Part shown: positions 25,566 to 34,252 of the stretch, piece by piece | Position numbering within the stretch: the stretch's first letter is position 1 | How the letters are laid out: each line of letters opens with the position of its first letter | Assembly (NCBI RefSeq): GCF_014211975.1 | Contig: NZ_CP060084.1 | Location: 2,739,001 to 2,803,000, forward strand | Length of the DNA: 64,000 bases | Origin: Teredinibacter haidensis | GTDB lineage: Bacteria > Pseudomonadota > Gammaproteobacteria > Pseudomonadales > Cellvibrionaceae | Direction: 5' to 3' | Translations under genes and position numbers: made by a program | The notes under the pieces: generated by a model | The model's database searches: none | Told to the model about the DNA's origin: nothing | The model's input: the letters and a program-made list of their open reading frames with translations, nothing else

Positions 25566-28076
25566 ATGCCCAAGAGCTCTGCTCGCCACAAGCAACCGAA
25601 GACATCTCGGCGAACACGACTTGATAACGGCAGCCTTTTGCTGTTTTTTTCACCCTTGCTGTGCGTGCTAACCGCAAGCCCACTTGCCGACGACACCTTA
25701 ACGGATAAGGAAAAGCAGCAGCGCTACGATTTCCACCCCTTCCAGACTCTCAGCCCCGAACAGCAGCAACAAATAGTGCCAGGTTGCGAAGGGCTGTATA
25801 TCGACCCAATGCAGTCCATCGCGGACGCGCTCGGAGAAGAACGCAATAATCTCGACAGGTTTCCACTCGAAATAGAAGCCGATAAGACCGTCGTTCGCGA
25901 AGGGGAAACCGCTTTACTGGAAGGCAATGTGGTGCTGTCCCAAGGTGCCCGCCGCATACTTGCCGATAAAATGACATACGAAATTACGTCAGACAGAGCC
26001 AGTATGGAAGGCAATGTTGTCATTCGCCAGCAGGGAGTACTCCTCCACGGCAGTGCCGCCAAGGCCAACGGCGCCAACCACTCAGCTTCTTTTACCAATG
26101 CGGAATTTGTGCTGCACGGGCAGCACTTACGCGGTGGAGCAGACACCATCAGCCAGAGTGCAGAAAAGGTGATTGAGCTGGAAAACGGTGCATTCACCAG
26201 CTGCGAACCCGGCACCAACACCTGGGTACTGGAAGGTGAGCAGATTTCCATCGATACCCAGAACCAGCAAGGCACCGGGCGCCATATCAAACTAAGAATT
26301 CTCGATGTTCCGGTGCTTTATTTGCCCTATATTACCTTTCCTGTCGGAGGTGAGCGCAAATCAGGCCTACTGTTTCCATCAATTAGCGTTAGCGAACAGA
26401 ACGGCGTTGATTTGGCCTTGCCTTACTATTTCAACCTCGCCCCCAACTATGACGCAACCGTAACACCCCGGCTTATCAGTAAGCGCGGAGCGATGCTGGA
26501 AACTGAGTTTCGCCACCTTAGCCCCTTGTTTGAGACAACCTCCGATATTGCCATTCTGGTCAATGATCAAGGCGGTAGAGATCCCGATCTGGAGGATCAG
26601 ATCAATCAGGGAGTTATTAGCGAAGCCGATGCGAAACCCTACAAAGGGCAAAATCGCTGGTTGACTCATCTACAACAGTTTGGTGGTGCGAACCAGCGTT
26701 GGTTATCTGAGGTCGACTACACCCAAGTAAGCGATAACGATTACTTTCGCGATCTGGGTATTTCATCCTTTTCGGTGCAAAACACTACGCACCTAAACCA
26801 AAGCCTGATGCTGGGATACGAGCTGGAAAACTGGCAACTCAGTGCCTTGACACAGAACTACCAAATTCTTCTCTACGACGTAGATGACCCCTACCAGCGC
26901 CTACCGCAAATCAACCTCAATGGTAACTATCAGCAGGGGCCGTGGGGCACAAAGCTAACGCACGAATATACGCGTTTCGATCACGATGATGACTATTGGC
27001 GTAACGGCCAAGCCATAATTAAAGGTCAGCGCCTGACCACAGACTATCGTTTTAATCTGAGCAAACGCGCCAGCTGGGGTTTTATCAAACCTGAGCTGGG
27101 GGTTCAAAGCCTCCATTACCAGCTAGACGAAGACGCTCTTTCCAGTGGTGTTGAATCCTCACCCAGTGTCGCCACCGCCTCAGCCAGCCTTGATACAGGG
27201 CTTATTTTTGATCACGCTGGCGGCACTTTTCTGCAAACACTGGAACCGCGAATTTATTACCTTTATCGCACCTATGATGACCACGAAAATCTGTTCAACC
27301 TTACCGATGACGGCCAGGCGATCAATTTCGACACCAGCGAGCGGACATTTTCCTACTCCCAGCTCTACCGGGATTCACGCTTCAGCGGAGGCGATCGGCT
27401 GGAAGATTCTAACCGTATGACCGTTGGTGTGACCTCCAATTGGTACCACAATGACTCTGGCGAGGAATACCTGAGCGTCAGTCTGGGGCAAATTGTGTAT
27501 TTTGGTGGCCAGAAGATCGCTCTTAACGAAAGTGTCGGAACCCAGGAAAAGTCAGAATTTGCCGGTGAACTGCGTTTCCGCCTCGGTCCGTGGGGGCGAT
27601 TTTTTGCCAGCAGTATTTACGATGGCGAGAGCAGCCACTTTACAAGGGGCACCGCTGGCGTTCAGCTGGCAACACCCGATAGCCAATCGCTGGTAAATTT
27701 GGGCTACAGCTATATTCGCAAAGGGACTTCCGGGAGTACCGGTATCGATCAGCTCGATGTATCCTTTGTCTCACCGGTAGCAAAACAATGGGTCACGATG
27801 GCTCGCTATAACTACGATTACTCCTCCGGGCGGGAACTGGAAGCTTTCGCCGGGCTCGAATACAACGATTGCTGCTATCGTGTTCGCCTCTTGGCTCGCC
27901 GCTGGCTGGACAGTAATATAGCGGCCCTCACCGAAAGTGAAGATGCCCTCTACGATCAGGGGATATTTTTTGAATTACAACTAAAAGGGCTGGGAAGTTC
28001 CGGAGCCAAGGTAGATGCGATACTGGAAGACAGTATTTACGGCTACCGGGAACGGGAAAGACGCCTAAACCAGTAG
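25566..28076 (+). CDS. lptD: LPS-assembly outer membrane protein LptD
   Basis: LptD is the outer-membrane beta-barrel that, plugged by LptE, inserts lipopolysaccharide into the outer leaflet. The 836-residue protein has a signal peptide (hydrophobic core LLLFFSPLLCVLTASPLADD), an N-terminal OstA/LptA-like beta-jellyroll (about 95-240, LEGNVVLSQGARRILADKMT, MEGNVVIRQQGV) and a barrel of about 590 residues beginning GERKSGLLFPSISVS. Disulfide-forming cysteines are visible near VPGCEGLY in the N-terminal region, in TSCEPGTNTW, and as the pair NDCCYRVRL near the C-terminus. I used the ATG at 25566 as it gives a short n-region signal; the longer frame upstream is unlikely. It starts the lptD-surA-pdxA-rsmA-apaG-apaH operon. 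Confidence 0.95.
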   Translation: MPKSSARHKQPKTSRRTRLDNGSLLLFFSPLLCVLTASPLADDTLTDKEKQQRYDFHPFQTLSPEQQQQIVPGCEGLYIDPMQSIADALGEERNNLDRFPLEIEADKTVVREGETALLEGNVVLSQGARRILADKMTYEITSDRASMEGNVVIRQQGVLLHGSAAKANGANHSASFTNAEFVLHGQHLRGGADTISQSAEKVIELENGAFTSCEPGTNTWVLEGEQISIDTQNQQGTGRHIKLRILDVPVLYLPYITFPVGGERKSGLLFPSISVSEQNGVDLALPYYFNLAPNYDATVTPRLISKRGAMLETEFRHLSPLFETTSDIAILVNDQGGRDPDLEDQINQGVISEADAKPYKGQNRWLTHLQQFGGANQRWLSEVDYTQVSDNDYFRDLGISSFSVQNTTHLNQSLMLGYELENWQLSALTQNYQILLYDVDDPYQRLPQINLNGNYQQGPWGTKLTHEYTRFDHDDDYWRNGQAIIKGQRLTTDYRFNLSKRASWGFIKPELGVQSLHYQLDEDALSSGVESSPSVATASASLDTGLIFDHAGGTFLQTLEPRIYYLYRTYDDHENLFNLTDDGQAINFDTSERTFSYSQLYRDSRFSGGDRLEDSNRMTVGVTSNWYHNDSGEEYLSVSLGQIVYFGGQKIALNESVGTQEKSEFAGELRFRLGPWGRFFASSIYDGESSHFTRGTAGVQLATPDSQSLVNLGYSYIRKGTSGSTGIDQLDVSFVSPVAKQWVTMARYNYDYSSGRELEAFAGLEYNDCCYRVRLLARRWLDSNIAALTESEDALYDQGIFFELQLKGLGSSGAKVDAILEDSIYGYRERERRLNQ

Positions 28077-28082
28077 ATAATC

Positions 28083-29378
28083 ATGCAAATAAGTAAAAAA
28101 CTTTTAGCGCCCGTTTTGGGCTTGTGCTTCGCAATCACCTCCACAACGCTCAACGCCGAGCCGCAAATGCTTGATCGCATTGTCGTAATCGTGGACAAAT
28201 CGGTTATCACCCAGTCTGAGCTGGATGTACGGGTGGCCGAGGTCACCGTACGCGCCCAACAGGCCTCCATGCGCCTGCCACCACGGGATGTGCTACAAAG
28301 CCAGATCTTGGATCAGCTGATATCTGAAACCCTGCAGCTTAATATGGCTGGGCGTTATGGTGTTGAAGTATCTGATGAAGATATCAATGGCGCCATCGAG
28401 AATATTAAAGCTGGTCAGGGCTTGAACGACCAGCAGCTGGCTGAAGGTCTCGCTCAGGACGGCACAACTCTTGGCGAGTTCAGAGCAAAAATTCGCCGCG
28501 ATATGAAAATCAACAACGTATCCCAAGGCGTGGTACGCAACCGCATCCGTATTTCCGAGCAGGAAATCAGTAACTTCCTGAAGTCGGCTGATGCCCAGTT
28601 TTGGATCTCACCAGATTACCACCTGGGCCATATTCTGGTTTCTCTTCCTGCCGCACCGAATAAAACACAAACTCTGGCCGCCGAGGAACGCGTTGAGCGT
28701 ATCTACCAACAGCTGAAAAACGGCGCAAATTTTGAGGAGATGGCTATTGCCGAATCTTCTGGTCCCTCAGCCCTTAAGGGCGGCGACCTGGGTTTCCGCA
28801 AATCCACTGATCTACCCACGCTCTTCGCAGAAATCGTTCCCAAACTGCAAGTGGGCGAAGTATCCAAACCTGCCCGCAGCCAGGCGGGATTCCATATCCT
28901 TAAACTGCACGGTAAAAAAGGCGAAACCAAACAGGTTATAGCCCAGGCCAAAGTACGCCATATTCTGGTCAAACCTTCCGCCATACTGTCCGAAGAAAAG
29001 GCACTGGAGAAAATCAACGGTCTGCGGGAGCAGATTGTAAGCGGCGAAGGGGAATTTGGGGATCTGGCCAAGGATCATTCGGAAGATATTGGCTCGAAAA
29101 TGCAAGGTGGCGATATGGGTTGGACAGACCCTAAGCAGTTCGTCCCTGAATTTGCCAAGAAGGTGAAGGACGCTCAAATCGGCGAAGTGTCTGAAGCATT
29201 TCTTACCCAGTTTGGCTGGCATATTCTCGAAGTACAGGAGCGCCGCCAGGAAGATTTTACCAAAGAAGCCATCCGCATGAAGGCTCGCCAGGTACTCACC
29301 AGCCGCCGTTTCGAAGACGAAACACAGGTATGGCTACAGGAAATGCGCGACGAAGCCTTTATCGAAATTAAAATTTAA
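28083..29378 (+). CDS. surA: periplasmic chaperone/peptidyl-prolyl isomerase SurA
   Basis: SurA escorts unfolded outer-membrane proteins, including LptD, across the periplasm. The 431-residue protein has a signal peptide (LLAPVLGLCFAITSTTLNAE), an N-terminal chaperone domain with LDRIVVIVDKSVITQSELD, and two parvulin domains (about residues 175-280 and 290-390), with YHLGHILVSLP and AKVRHILVKPS as their first strands and the GGDLGF/GGDMGW turns. It starts 6 bases after lptD, and the two genes are presumably cotranscribed. Confidence 0.96.
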   Translation: MQISKKLLAPVLGLCFAITSTTLNAEPQMLDRIVVIVDKSVITQSELDVRVAEVTVRAQQASMRLPPRDVLQSQILDQLISETLQLNMAGRYGVEVSDEDINGAIENIKAGQGLNDQQLAEGLAQDGTTLGEFRAKIRRDMKINNVSQGVVRNRIRISEQEISNFLKSADAQFWISPDYHLGHILVSLPAAPNKTQTLAAEERVERIYQQLKNGANFEEMAIAESSGPSALKGGDLGFRKSTDLPTLFAEIVPKLQVGEVSKPARSQAGFHILKLHGKKGETKQVIAQAKVRHILVKPSAILSEEKALEKINGLREQIVSGEGEFGDLAKDHSEDIGSKMQGGDMGWTDPKQFVPEFAKKVKDAQIGEVSEAFLTQFGWHILEVQERRQEDFTKEAIRMKARQVLTSRRFEDETQVWLQEMRDEAFIEIKI

Positions 29379-29391
29379 ACGGACTAATTGC

Positions 29392-30399
29392 GTGACACAA
29401 GCACTGCGCCTAGCACTCACCCCCGGGGAACCGGCGGGCATTGGCCCCGATTTAGCCATAACCGCAGCGCAGAGCCCTCGAGAGCATCAGCTGGTAGCCA
29501 TTGCCAGTCGCTCACTGCTGGAGGCCCGCGCCGAACAATTGGGGCTCTCGATCAAGCTCATCGATTTCGATCCGGCAACGGCGCCGAAAGGCACCGCTGC
29601 TGGAGAGCTGTTTCTGTTAGACACTCCCACTGAAGCCCCCGCTGTTGCCGGTAAGCTCGACCGCCGCAACGCCCAGTACGTACTCAAAACACTACAGGCG
29701 GCAACCGATGGCTGTCTTACTGGCAGCTTTGCTGGCATCATTACCGGCCCCGTACAAAAAAGCATTATCAATGATGCCGGTGTCAGTTTTTCGGGTCACA
29801 CCGAATTTTTCGCTGAAAAAAGTCATACTGCCAAAGTCGTTATGATGCTGGCAACAACCGGATTAAGAGTCGCGTTAGCAACCACTCACTTACCGCTTAA
29901 AGATGTATCTGCCGCCATTAGTAAGGAGTCACTGACTGAAGTACTCCGCATTTTGCTGCACGACTTAAAAACCAAATTTGGCCTGTCTACACCGCGCATT
30001 CTGGTCTGCGGCCTCAATCCTCACGCCGGAGAAGGTGGTCATTTGGGAATGGAAGAAATTGAAGTAATCGAACCCGTACTGGCGGAGTTTCGTGCACAGG
30101 GCGCAAACTTGGTTGGACCTATGCCCGCCGACACACTGTTTAACCCCTACCATCTTGAGCAGGCCGATGCAGTGCTGGCCATGTACCATGACCAGGGCTT
30201 ACCGGTGCTCAAGTATAAGGGCTTTGGCAATGCGGTAAATATCACCCTAGGCCTTCCGTTTATCCGCACCTCTGTTGATCACGGCACAGCACTGGATCTT
30301 GCAGGTACCGGCAAAGCCAACCCTGGCAGCCTGGAAGTCGCTATTAAAGAAGCTATTGCCCTAGCCAAAAATGCTAAAGCGGCGGAATCACACCAATGA
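29392..30399 (+). CDS. pdxA: 4-hydroxythreonine-4-phosphate dehydrogenase
   Basis: PdxA oxidises 4-phosphohydroxy-L-threonine in the DXP-dependent vitamin B6 pathway. The 335-residue protein shows LALTPGEPAGIGPDLAI, SGHTEFFAEKS, metal-binding ATTHLPLKDVS, CGLNPHAGEGGHLGMEE, GPMPADTLF, LAMYHDQGLPVLKY and PFIRTSVDHGTALDLAGTG. The start is GTG 29392. The stop codon overlaps the ATG of rsmA by 4 bases. Confidence 0.96.
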   Translation: MTQALRLALTPGEPAGIGPDLAITAAQSPREHQLVAIASRSLLEARAEQLGLSIKLIDFDPATAPKGTAAGELFLLDTPTEAPAVAGKLDRRNAQYVLKTLQAATDGCLTGSFAGIITGPVQKSIINDAGVSFSGHTEFFAEKSHTAKVVMMLATTGLRVALATTHLPLKDVSAAISKESLTEVLRILLHDLKTKFGLSTPRILVCGLNPHAGEGGHLGMEEIEVIEPVLAEFRAQGANLVGPMPADTLFNPYHLEQADAVLAMYHDQGLPVLKYKGFGNAVNITLGLPFIRTSVDHGTALDLAGTGKANPGSLEVAIKEAIALAKNAKAAESHQ

Positions 30400-31193
30400 G
30401 TAAACATCCCATGGACCACCGCGCCCGCAAGCGCTTCGGCCAGAATTTTTTAGTCGACGAACGCCTTATCAGCCGTATTGTGCGCAGTATTGCCCCCAGG
30501 GCAGAGGATAACCTGGTAGAGATTGGCCCTGGGAAGGGAGCCATTACCGAACTGCTGCTGGAGCATTGTGAAACGCTCAATGTTATTGAGCTCGATCGCG
30601 ATTTAATTCCTCTACTGCTAGCCCAGTTCGCCAAATACCGGGATTTCAAAATCCACCAGACCGACGCGTTAAAGTTCGATTTTTCCACCCTGGCTCGCGA
30701 AGGAGCCCCACTGCGCATCGTCGGAAACCTGCCCTACAACATCTCCACCCCGTTGATCTTTCATCTGCTCAGCTACCAGAGGAAAGTAAAAGATATGCAC
30801 TTTATGCTGCAAAAAGAGGTGGTAGAGCGACTGGCAGCGTCTCCCGGCGAGAAAAACTATGGGCGATTAAGCATTATGGCCCAGTACTATTGTGCGGTGG
30901 AAAACCTGTTTGAAGTACCGCCCGAATCTTTCCTGCCTGCGCCCAAGGTGGATTCCGCGATTGTGCGCTTAACACCCCACAGCGAGCCGCCCTGCCCTGT
31001 CCATCATATTGAAAAGCTGGAATTATTGGTGAGAACGGCATTTTCTCAGCGGCGCAAAACCCTACGTAATTCGCTGAAAAGTCTAGACGTCGACTTTTCA
31101 GCCGATGAATTTACTATTGACCTATCCAAGCGCGCAGAAAATCTCAGCCTGGCCGATTACACCACCCTGTGTAATCAGGTATGGCCCCTGTAA
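30396..31193 (+). CDS. rsmA: 16S rRNA dimethyladenosine transferase (KsgA/RsmA)
   Basis: RsmA dimethylates two adjacent adenosines near the 3' end of 16S rRNA during 30S maturation. The 265-residue Rossmann methyltransferase shows ARKRFGQNFLVDERLISRIV, LVEIGPGKGAITELLL (SAM loop), NVIELDRDLIPLL, IVGNLPYNISTPLIFHLL (catalytic NLPY) and SFLPAPKVDSAIVRL, with the C-terminal FSQRRKTLRNSLK helical domain. ATGA overlap with pdxA indicates translational coupling. Confidence 0.96.
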   Translation: MSKHPMDHRARKRFGQNFLVDERLISRIVRSIAPRAEDNLVEIGPGKGAITELLLEHCETLNVIELDRDLIPLLLAQFAKYRDFKIHQTDALKFDFSTLAREGAPLRIVGNLPYNISTPLIFHLLSYQRKVKDMHFMLQKEVVERLAASPGEKNYGRLSIMAQYYCAVENLFEVPPESFLPAPKVDSAIVRLTPHSEPPCPVHHIEKLELLVRTAFSQRRKTLRNSLKSLDVDFSADEFTIDLSKRAENLSLADYTTLCNQVWPL

Positions 31194-31215
31194 ATCGCAA
31201 TCCAAGAGTTCTGAA

Positions 31216-31575
31216 ATGAAAGTCAGTGTTATCGCTCAATATCTGGATGAACAATCCCAGCCCAATGACAGTAAGTACGTATTCGCTTACACTATAAGCA
31301 TTGAAAACACTGGCACCGAGGCAGCAAAACTCGTCAGCCGTTACTGGCATATCACCGATGCCCACGATCGGGTACAAGAGGTAAACGGCTTGGGTGTTAT
31401 CGGTGAACAACCTCGATTACAGGCAGGAGAAACTTATACCTATACCAGCGGCGCGGTACTGGAAACCACAACCGGCACCATGCGCGGACACTATGTCATG
31501 GTGCGTGATGATGGTAGTCGCTTCGAGGCTGAAATCCCTACTTTTGCTCTGATCCCCCCTCAAGCCCTCCACTAA
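31216..31575 (+). CDS. apaG: ApaG protein (CorD)
   Basis: ApaG is a 119-residue fibronectin-III-like beta-sandwich protein (DUF525). It shows the family core FAYTISIENTGTEAAKLVSR, YWHITDAHDRVQEVNGLGVI and SGAVLETTTGTMRGHYVMVR. It is found next to apaH in most gammaproteobacteria. Its role is unsettled; it has been linked to cobalt and magnesium resistance and stress phenotypes. The family fold is related to F-box-associated domains, and pyrophosphate binding has been suggested. The ATG at 31216 follows the rsmA stop by 22 bases. Confidence 0.93.
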   Translation: MKVSVIAQYLDEQSQPNDSKYVFAYTISIENTGTEAAKLVSRYWHITDAHDRVQEVNGLGVIGEQPRLQAGETYTYTSGAVLETTTGTMRGHYVMVRDDGSRFEAEIPTFALIPPQALH

Positions 31576-31597
31576 CAAACGATAAGAAAAACAATCA

Positions 31598-32413
31598 ATG
31601 GCGAGCTATGCAATCGGCGATATTCAGGGCTGCTTAACCCCTTTAGAGCAGCTGCTCGAAAAAATCCAATTCGATCCAAAGCACGATCAAGTTTGGTTCG
31701 CTGGCGATTTGGTCAACCGTGGTCACGACAGCCTCGGTGTACTAAGGCTGATAAAGAGCCTGGGCCGAGCCGCAATTACCGTGCTTGGCAACCACGACCT
31801 ACACCTCCTGGCCGCAGATGCGGGCATCAAGAAGATCAATAAGGAGAACGAGCTTAGCCGGGTTCTTAAAGCACCCGACCGTGAAGAGCTTATGTTCTGG
31901 TTACGCCAGCAGCCCTTGTTTCACTACGATAAAAAACTGGGCTGCGCCTTGGTGCACGCAGGTGTTCCACCAATATGGAGTATTCGTGAAGCTCTGAGCT
32001 ATTCAGGTGAAGTGGAAGAGGTCTTGCGGGGGAAAAAAAGCCACGCCTATCTTAAAGCCATGTACGGCGATGAACCCGATTGCTGGAGTGGAAAGCTCAA
32101 GGGCGAAGCACGCTTGAGAGTAATCACCAACTACTTCACCCGTATGCGCTTTTGCGACAAAAAAGGCCGCCTAGAGCTGAAGACCAAGTGCGGCCCCGAT
32201 TCACCCCCAAAGGGCTATGCCCCATGGTACAGCCACGCATCCCACAAGTGTGGCCACAAAAAAATTCTTTTCGGCCACTGGGCGGCAATGATGGGTAAAA
32301 CGGAATCGGAGAATTTTATTGGGCTGGATACCGGCTGCGCGTGGGGGGAGTACCTAACGGCTTATCGATTGGAGGATAGCGTGCGGTTTTCGATTGGGTG
32401 TGGCTGCGAATGA
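31598..32413 (+). CDS. apaH: diadenosine tetraphosphatase, symmetrical
   Basis: ApaH splits Ap4A into two ADP and also removes Np4 caps from RNA. The 271-residue metallophosphoesterase has all the motifs: YAIGDIQGC (DxH variant with Gln, usual in ApaH), VWFAGDLVNRGHDSLGVL (GDxVdRG), VLGNHDLHLLA (GNHD), LVHAGVPPIW (H) and ILFGHWAAMMG (GH), then LDTGCAWGEYLTAYRLED. It is the last conserved gene of the lptD operon. A small membrane-protein gene overlaps its stop by 4 bases. Confidence 0.95.
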   Translation: MASYAIGDIQGCLTPLEQLLEKIQFDPKHDQVWFAGDLVNRGHDSLGVLRLIKSLGRAAITVLGNHDLHLLAADAGIKKINKENELSRVLKAPDREELMFWLRQQPLFHYDKKLGCALVHAGVPPIWSIREALSYSGEVEEVLRGKKSHAYLKAMYGDEPDCWSGKLKGEARLRVITNYFTRMRFCDKKGRLELKTKCGPDSPPKGYAPWYSHASHKCGHKKILFGHWAAMMGKTESENFIGLDTGCAWGEYLTAYRLEDSVRFSIGCGCE

Positions 32414-32703
32414 CCACCATTCGAGCGCTCATTGCCGTTGTGCTGTTTATCGTGGGGAGCGTCTTACTATTTGTTATCGTGCAGGAGGGCTGGAATTTTA
32501 AGGTCTGCTTAGCCGCTATCACTGCATTTTTTGCCGCCTATTTCATCTGGCCAAGTAAAAGAAAGGGAGAAAGACTCGGCGATCACTTGCTTCTCGATAT
32601 ATTAGAACTCTTCATAGAATTTCCCATCCAGCTTCTTTCCTGGTCCCTCAGAGCCATTCGCAAGCTTTTTCGCAACGATGATGGCATCGATATAGGTTTT
32701 TAG
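32410..32703 (+). CDS. small two-helix membrane protein, hypothetical
   Basis: This 97-residue protein begins at an ATG that overlaps the apaH stop codon (ATGA), so it is probably translated by coupling. Two hydrophobic helices are evident: about residues 5-26 (ALIAVVLFIVGSVLLFVIV) and 32-47 (VCLAAITAFFAAYFIW). A basic cytoplasmic stretch and an amphipathic helix with LLDILELFIEFPIQLLSWSL follow. I recognise no family. The last 40 residues could lie along the membrane. The position suggests it belongs to the apaH operon. Confidence 0.65.
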   Translation: MTTIRALIAVVLFIVGSVLLFVIVQEGWNFKVCLAAITAFFAAYFIWPSKRKGERLGDHLLLDILELFIEFPIQLLSWSLRAIRKLFRNDDGIDIGF

Positions 32704-32844
32704 CGGCAGCTCGCCTAGGCGAAAAAAGTGGCGAACCTTTTTATACCGCCACACGGTTTCACGAAGCTATGACCATCCCTGGTACGCTAATTCAACGGTA
32801 TTGAAACAATCCATTCACCAATATACGGGTACCCAACGGCTTGG

Positions 32845-33864
32845 TTATGTCTCGTATCCCCGCGGGTTATTCGACTGCCAACGCCAGGCATCTTCCACCA
32901 TACGCTCAATGTCAAACTCGGCTTCCCAACCCAGCTCTCCAGCCGCCAGAGCGGGGTTAGCGTAACACTCGGCGATATCGCCCGGGCGTCGCGGGAGAAT
33001 TTGATAGGGCACGCCTTTACCGCTCGCCCGCTCAAATGCTTTAACGATATCCAAGACACTGTACCCTAGACCTGTGCCCAGGTTATAGGTCAGGCAGCAA
33101 GCATCGGAAGCCAATAACTTCTGCAGAGCCTTAACATGCCCCTTGGCAAGATCAACCACATGGATATAGTCACGAACACCGGTACCGTCTTTTGTCGGGT
33201 AGTCGTCACCGAACACGCCCAGTTTTTCAAGCTTACCAACGGCAACCTGAGCCACATAAGGCAACAAATTATTAGGAATGCCCTGGGGATCCTCACCGAT
33301 TTTGCCACTTTCATGTGCACCGATAGGATTAAAATAGCGCAAAAGTGCAACACGCCACTCATTACCGGGCGCCTTACAAGCGTCACGTAACACCTCTTCG
33401 ACCATCAATTTACTACGACCATAAGGGTTGGTCGCACTGGTTGGAAAGCTCTCAAGGATGGGAACAGACGCGGGATCCCCATACACCGTGGCAGAAGAAC
33501 TGAACAACAGCGGGTTTACGCCAAATTCCTGCATTACCTCACATAGGGCAATGGTTCCCCCAACATTGTTATGGTAATACGTTAAAGGAATATCGTTGGA
33601 CTCACCTACGGCTTTTAAGCCAGCAAAGTGAATAGCGGCAGTAATAGTATAGGTTTCGAAAACCTCTCGCAGAGCCGCGCGATCCGTCACATCCAGCAAA
33701 TGAAAAGGCACCGTTTTACCGGTAATGTCCTCCACTCGCTTTAGAGATTCCGACTTACTGTTACAAAGGTTATCCACTACAACTATTTCAAAACCGGCAT
33801 GAATTAATTCAATGCACGTATGGCTGCCGATGTAACCGGCTCCACCCGTTACTAATACTGTCAT
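32845..33864 (-). CDS. galE: UDP-glucose 4-epimerase
   Basis: GalE interconverts UDP-glucose and UDP-galactose and supplies galactose to exopolysaccharide and LPS. The 339-residue extended SDR has VTGGAGYIGSHTCIELI (GxxGxxG), FHLLDVTDRAAL, AIHFAGLKAVGES, the catalytic Ser in LLFSSSATVYGDP and YxxxK in NPYGRSKLMVEE, then RYFNPIGAHESGKIGEDPQG and VRDYIHVVDLAKGH. The ATG at 33864 has GGGGG upstream. It stands alone on the minus strand and is divergent from prkA. Confidence 0.95.
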   Translation of the reverse strand: MTVLVTGGAGYIGSHTCIELIHAGFEIVVVDNLCNSKSESLKRVEDITGKTVPFHLLDVTDRAALREVFETYTITAAIHFAGLKAVGESNDIPLTYYHNNVGGTIALCEVMQEFGVNPLLFSSSATVYGDPASVPILESFPTSATNPYGRSKLMVEEVLRDACKAPGNEWRVALLRYFNPIGAHESGKIGEDPQGIPNNLLPYVAQVAVGKLEKLGVFGDDYPTKDGTGVRDYIHVVDLAKGHVKALQKLLASDACCLTYNLGTGLGYSVLDIVKAFERASGKGVPYQILPRRPGDIAECYANPALAAGELGWEAEFDIERMVEDAWRWQSNNPRGYET

Positions 33865-34248
33865 AACCAAAACCCCCAAATTTAAGAGTGCATATTATCC
33901 CATATTGTCGTTTATCTAGCGACAAATAGCCTTTATAAAAATGTCGCTTGGCTCAAAACTTGAATACAACTTTTTACAGCACAAATGTGTCAATTTTTTA
34001 AGCATTAAACCATTTTGCTGCGTTTAATATTCTAACGTCTATTATTAGTTAAGGGTTTAGGTAAATTTTTTGCGGTGATAATTACCCGCATTTTTACGCG
34101 AGAGGGAAACACACCTCCCTCTTGTTCGCTGGCGACACGATGGCTGCACACTTGGCTTCTGTCACACCAGTGAAGCGGTAATCACCACCTGCCTATTTTC
34201 CAGTATTCACTACCGGAGGATGAACTTCGGTGCTGAAGGAGACGATGC
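33865..34248. promoter_or_regulatory. divergent region between galE and prkA with a long prkA leader
   Basis: This 384-base stretch is AT-rich on the galE side. Hairpins lie nearer prkA: GCGG/CCGC at 34074-34091 followed by ATTTTTA, and AGAGGGA/TCCCTCT at 34101-34122. The last 33 bases contain a 10-codon ORF that overlaps the prkA start (listed separately). The stretch probably carries a stationary-phase promoter, since prkA-yeaH-spoVR is RpoS-dependent in other species, but I could not pick a convincing hexamer pair. Confidence 0.35.
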
Positions 34249-34252
34249 ATGA
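34220..34252 (+). other. 10-codon upstream ORF overlapping the prkA start
   Basis: ATG at 34220 opens the peptide MNFGAEGDDA, whose TGA overlaps the prkA ATG (ATGA). CCGGAGG directly abuts the uORF ATG, so its own translation would be poor, while AAGGAG within the uORF serves prkA. It may couple prkA translation or be fortuitous. Confidence 0.25.

Noticed and set aside
25724..26290. 188-codon antisense frame over lptD
   Set aside because: Shadow of the conserved LptD coding frame; Ser/Pro-rich composition typical of reverse-strand artefacts.
32712..32723. Palindrome TCGCCTAGGCGA as a terminator of the apaH operon
   Set aside because: It is followed by a run of A on the plus strand, not T, so it is not an intrinsic terminator in that direction, and galE ends too far away for the other.
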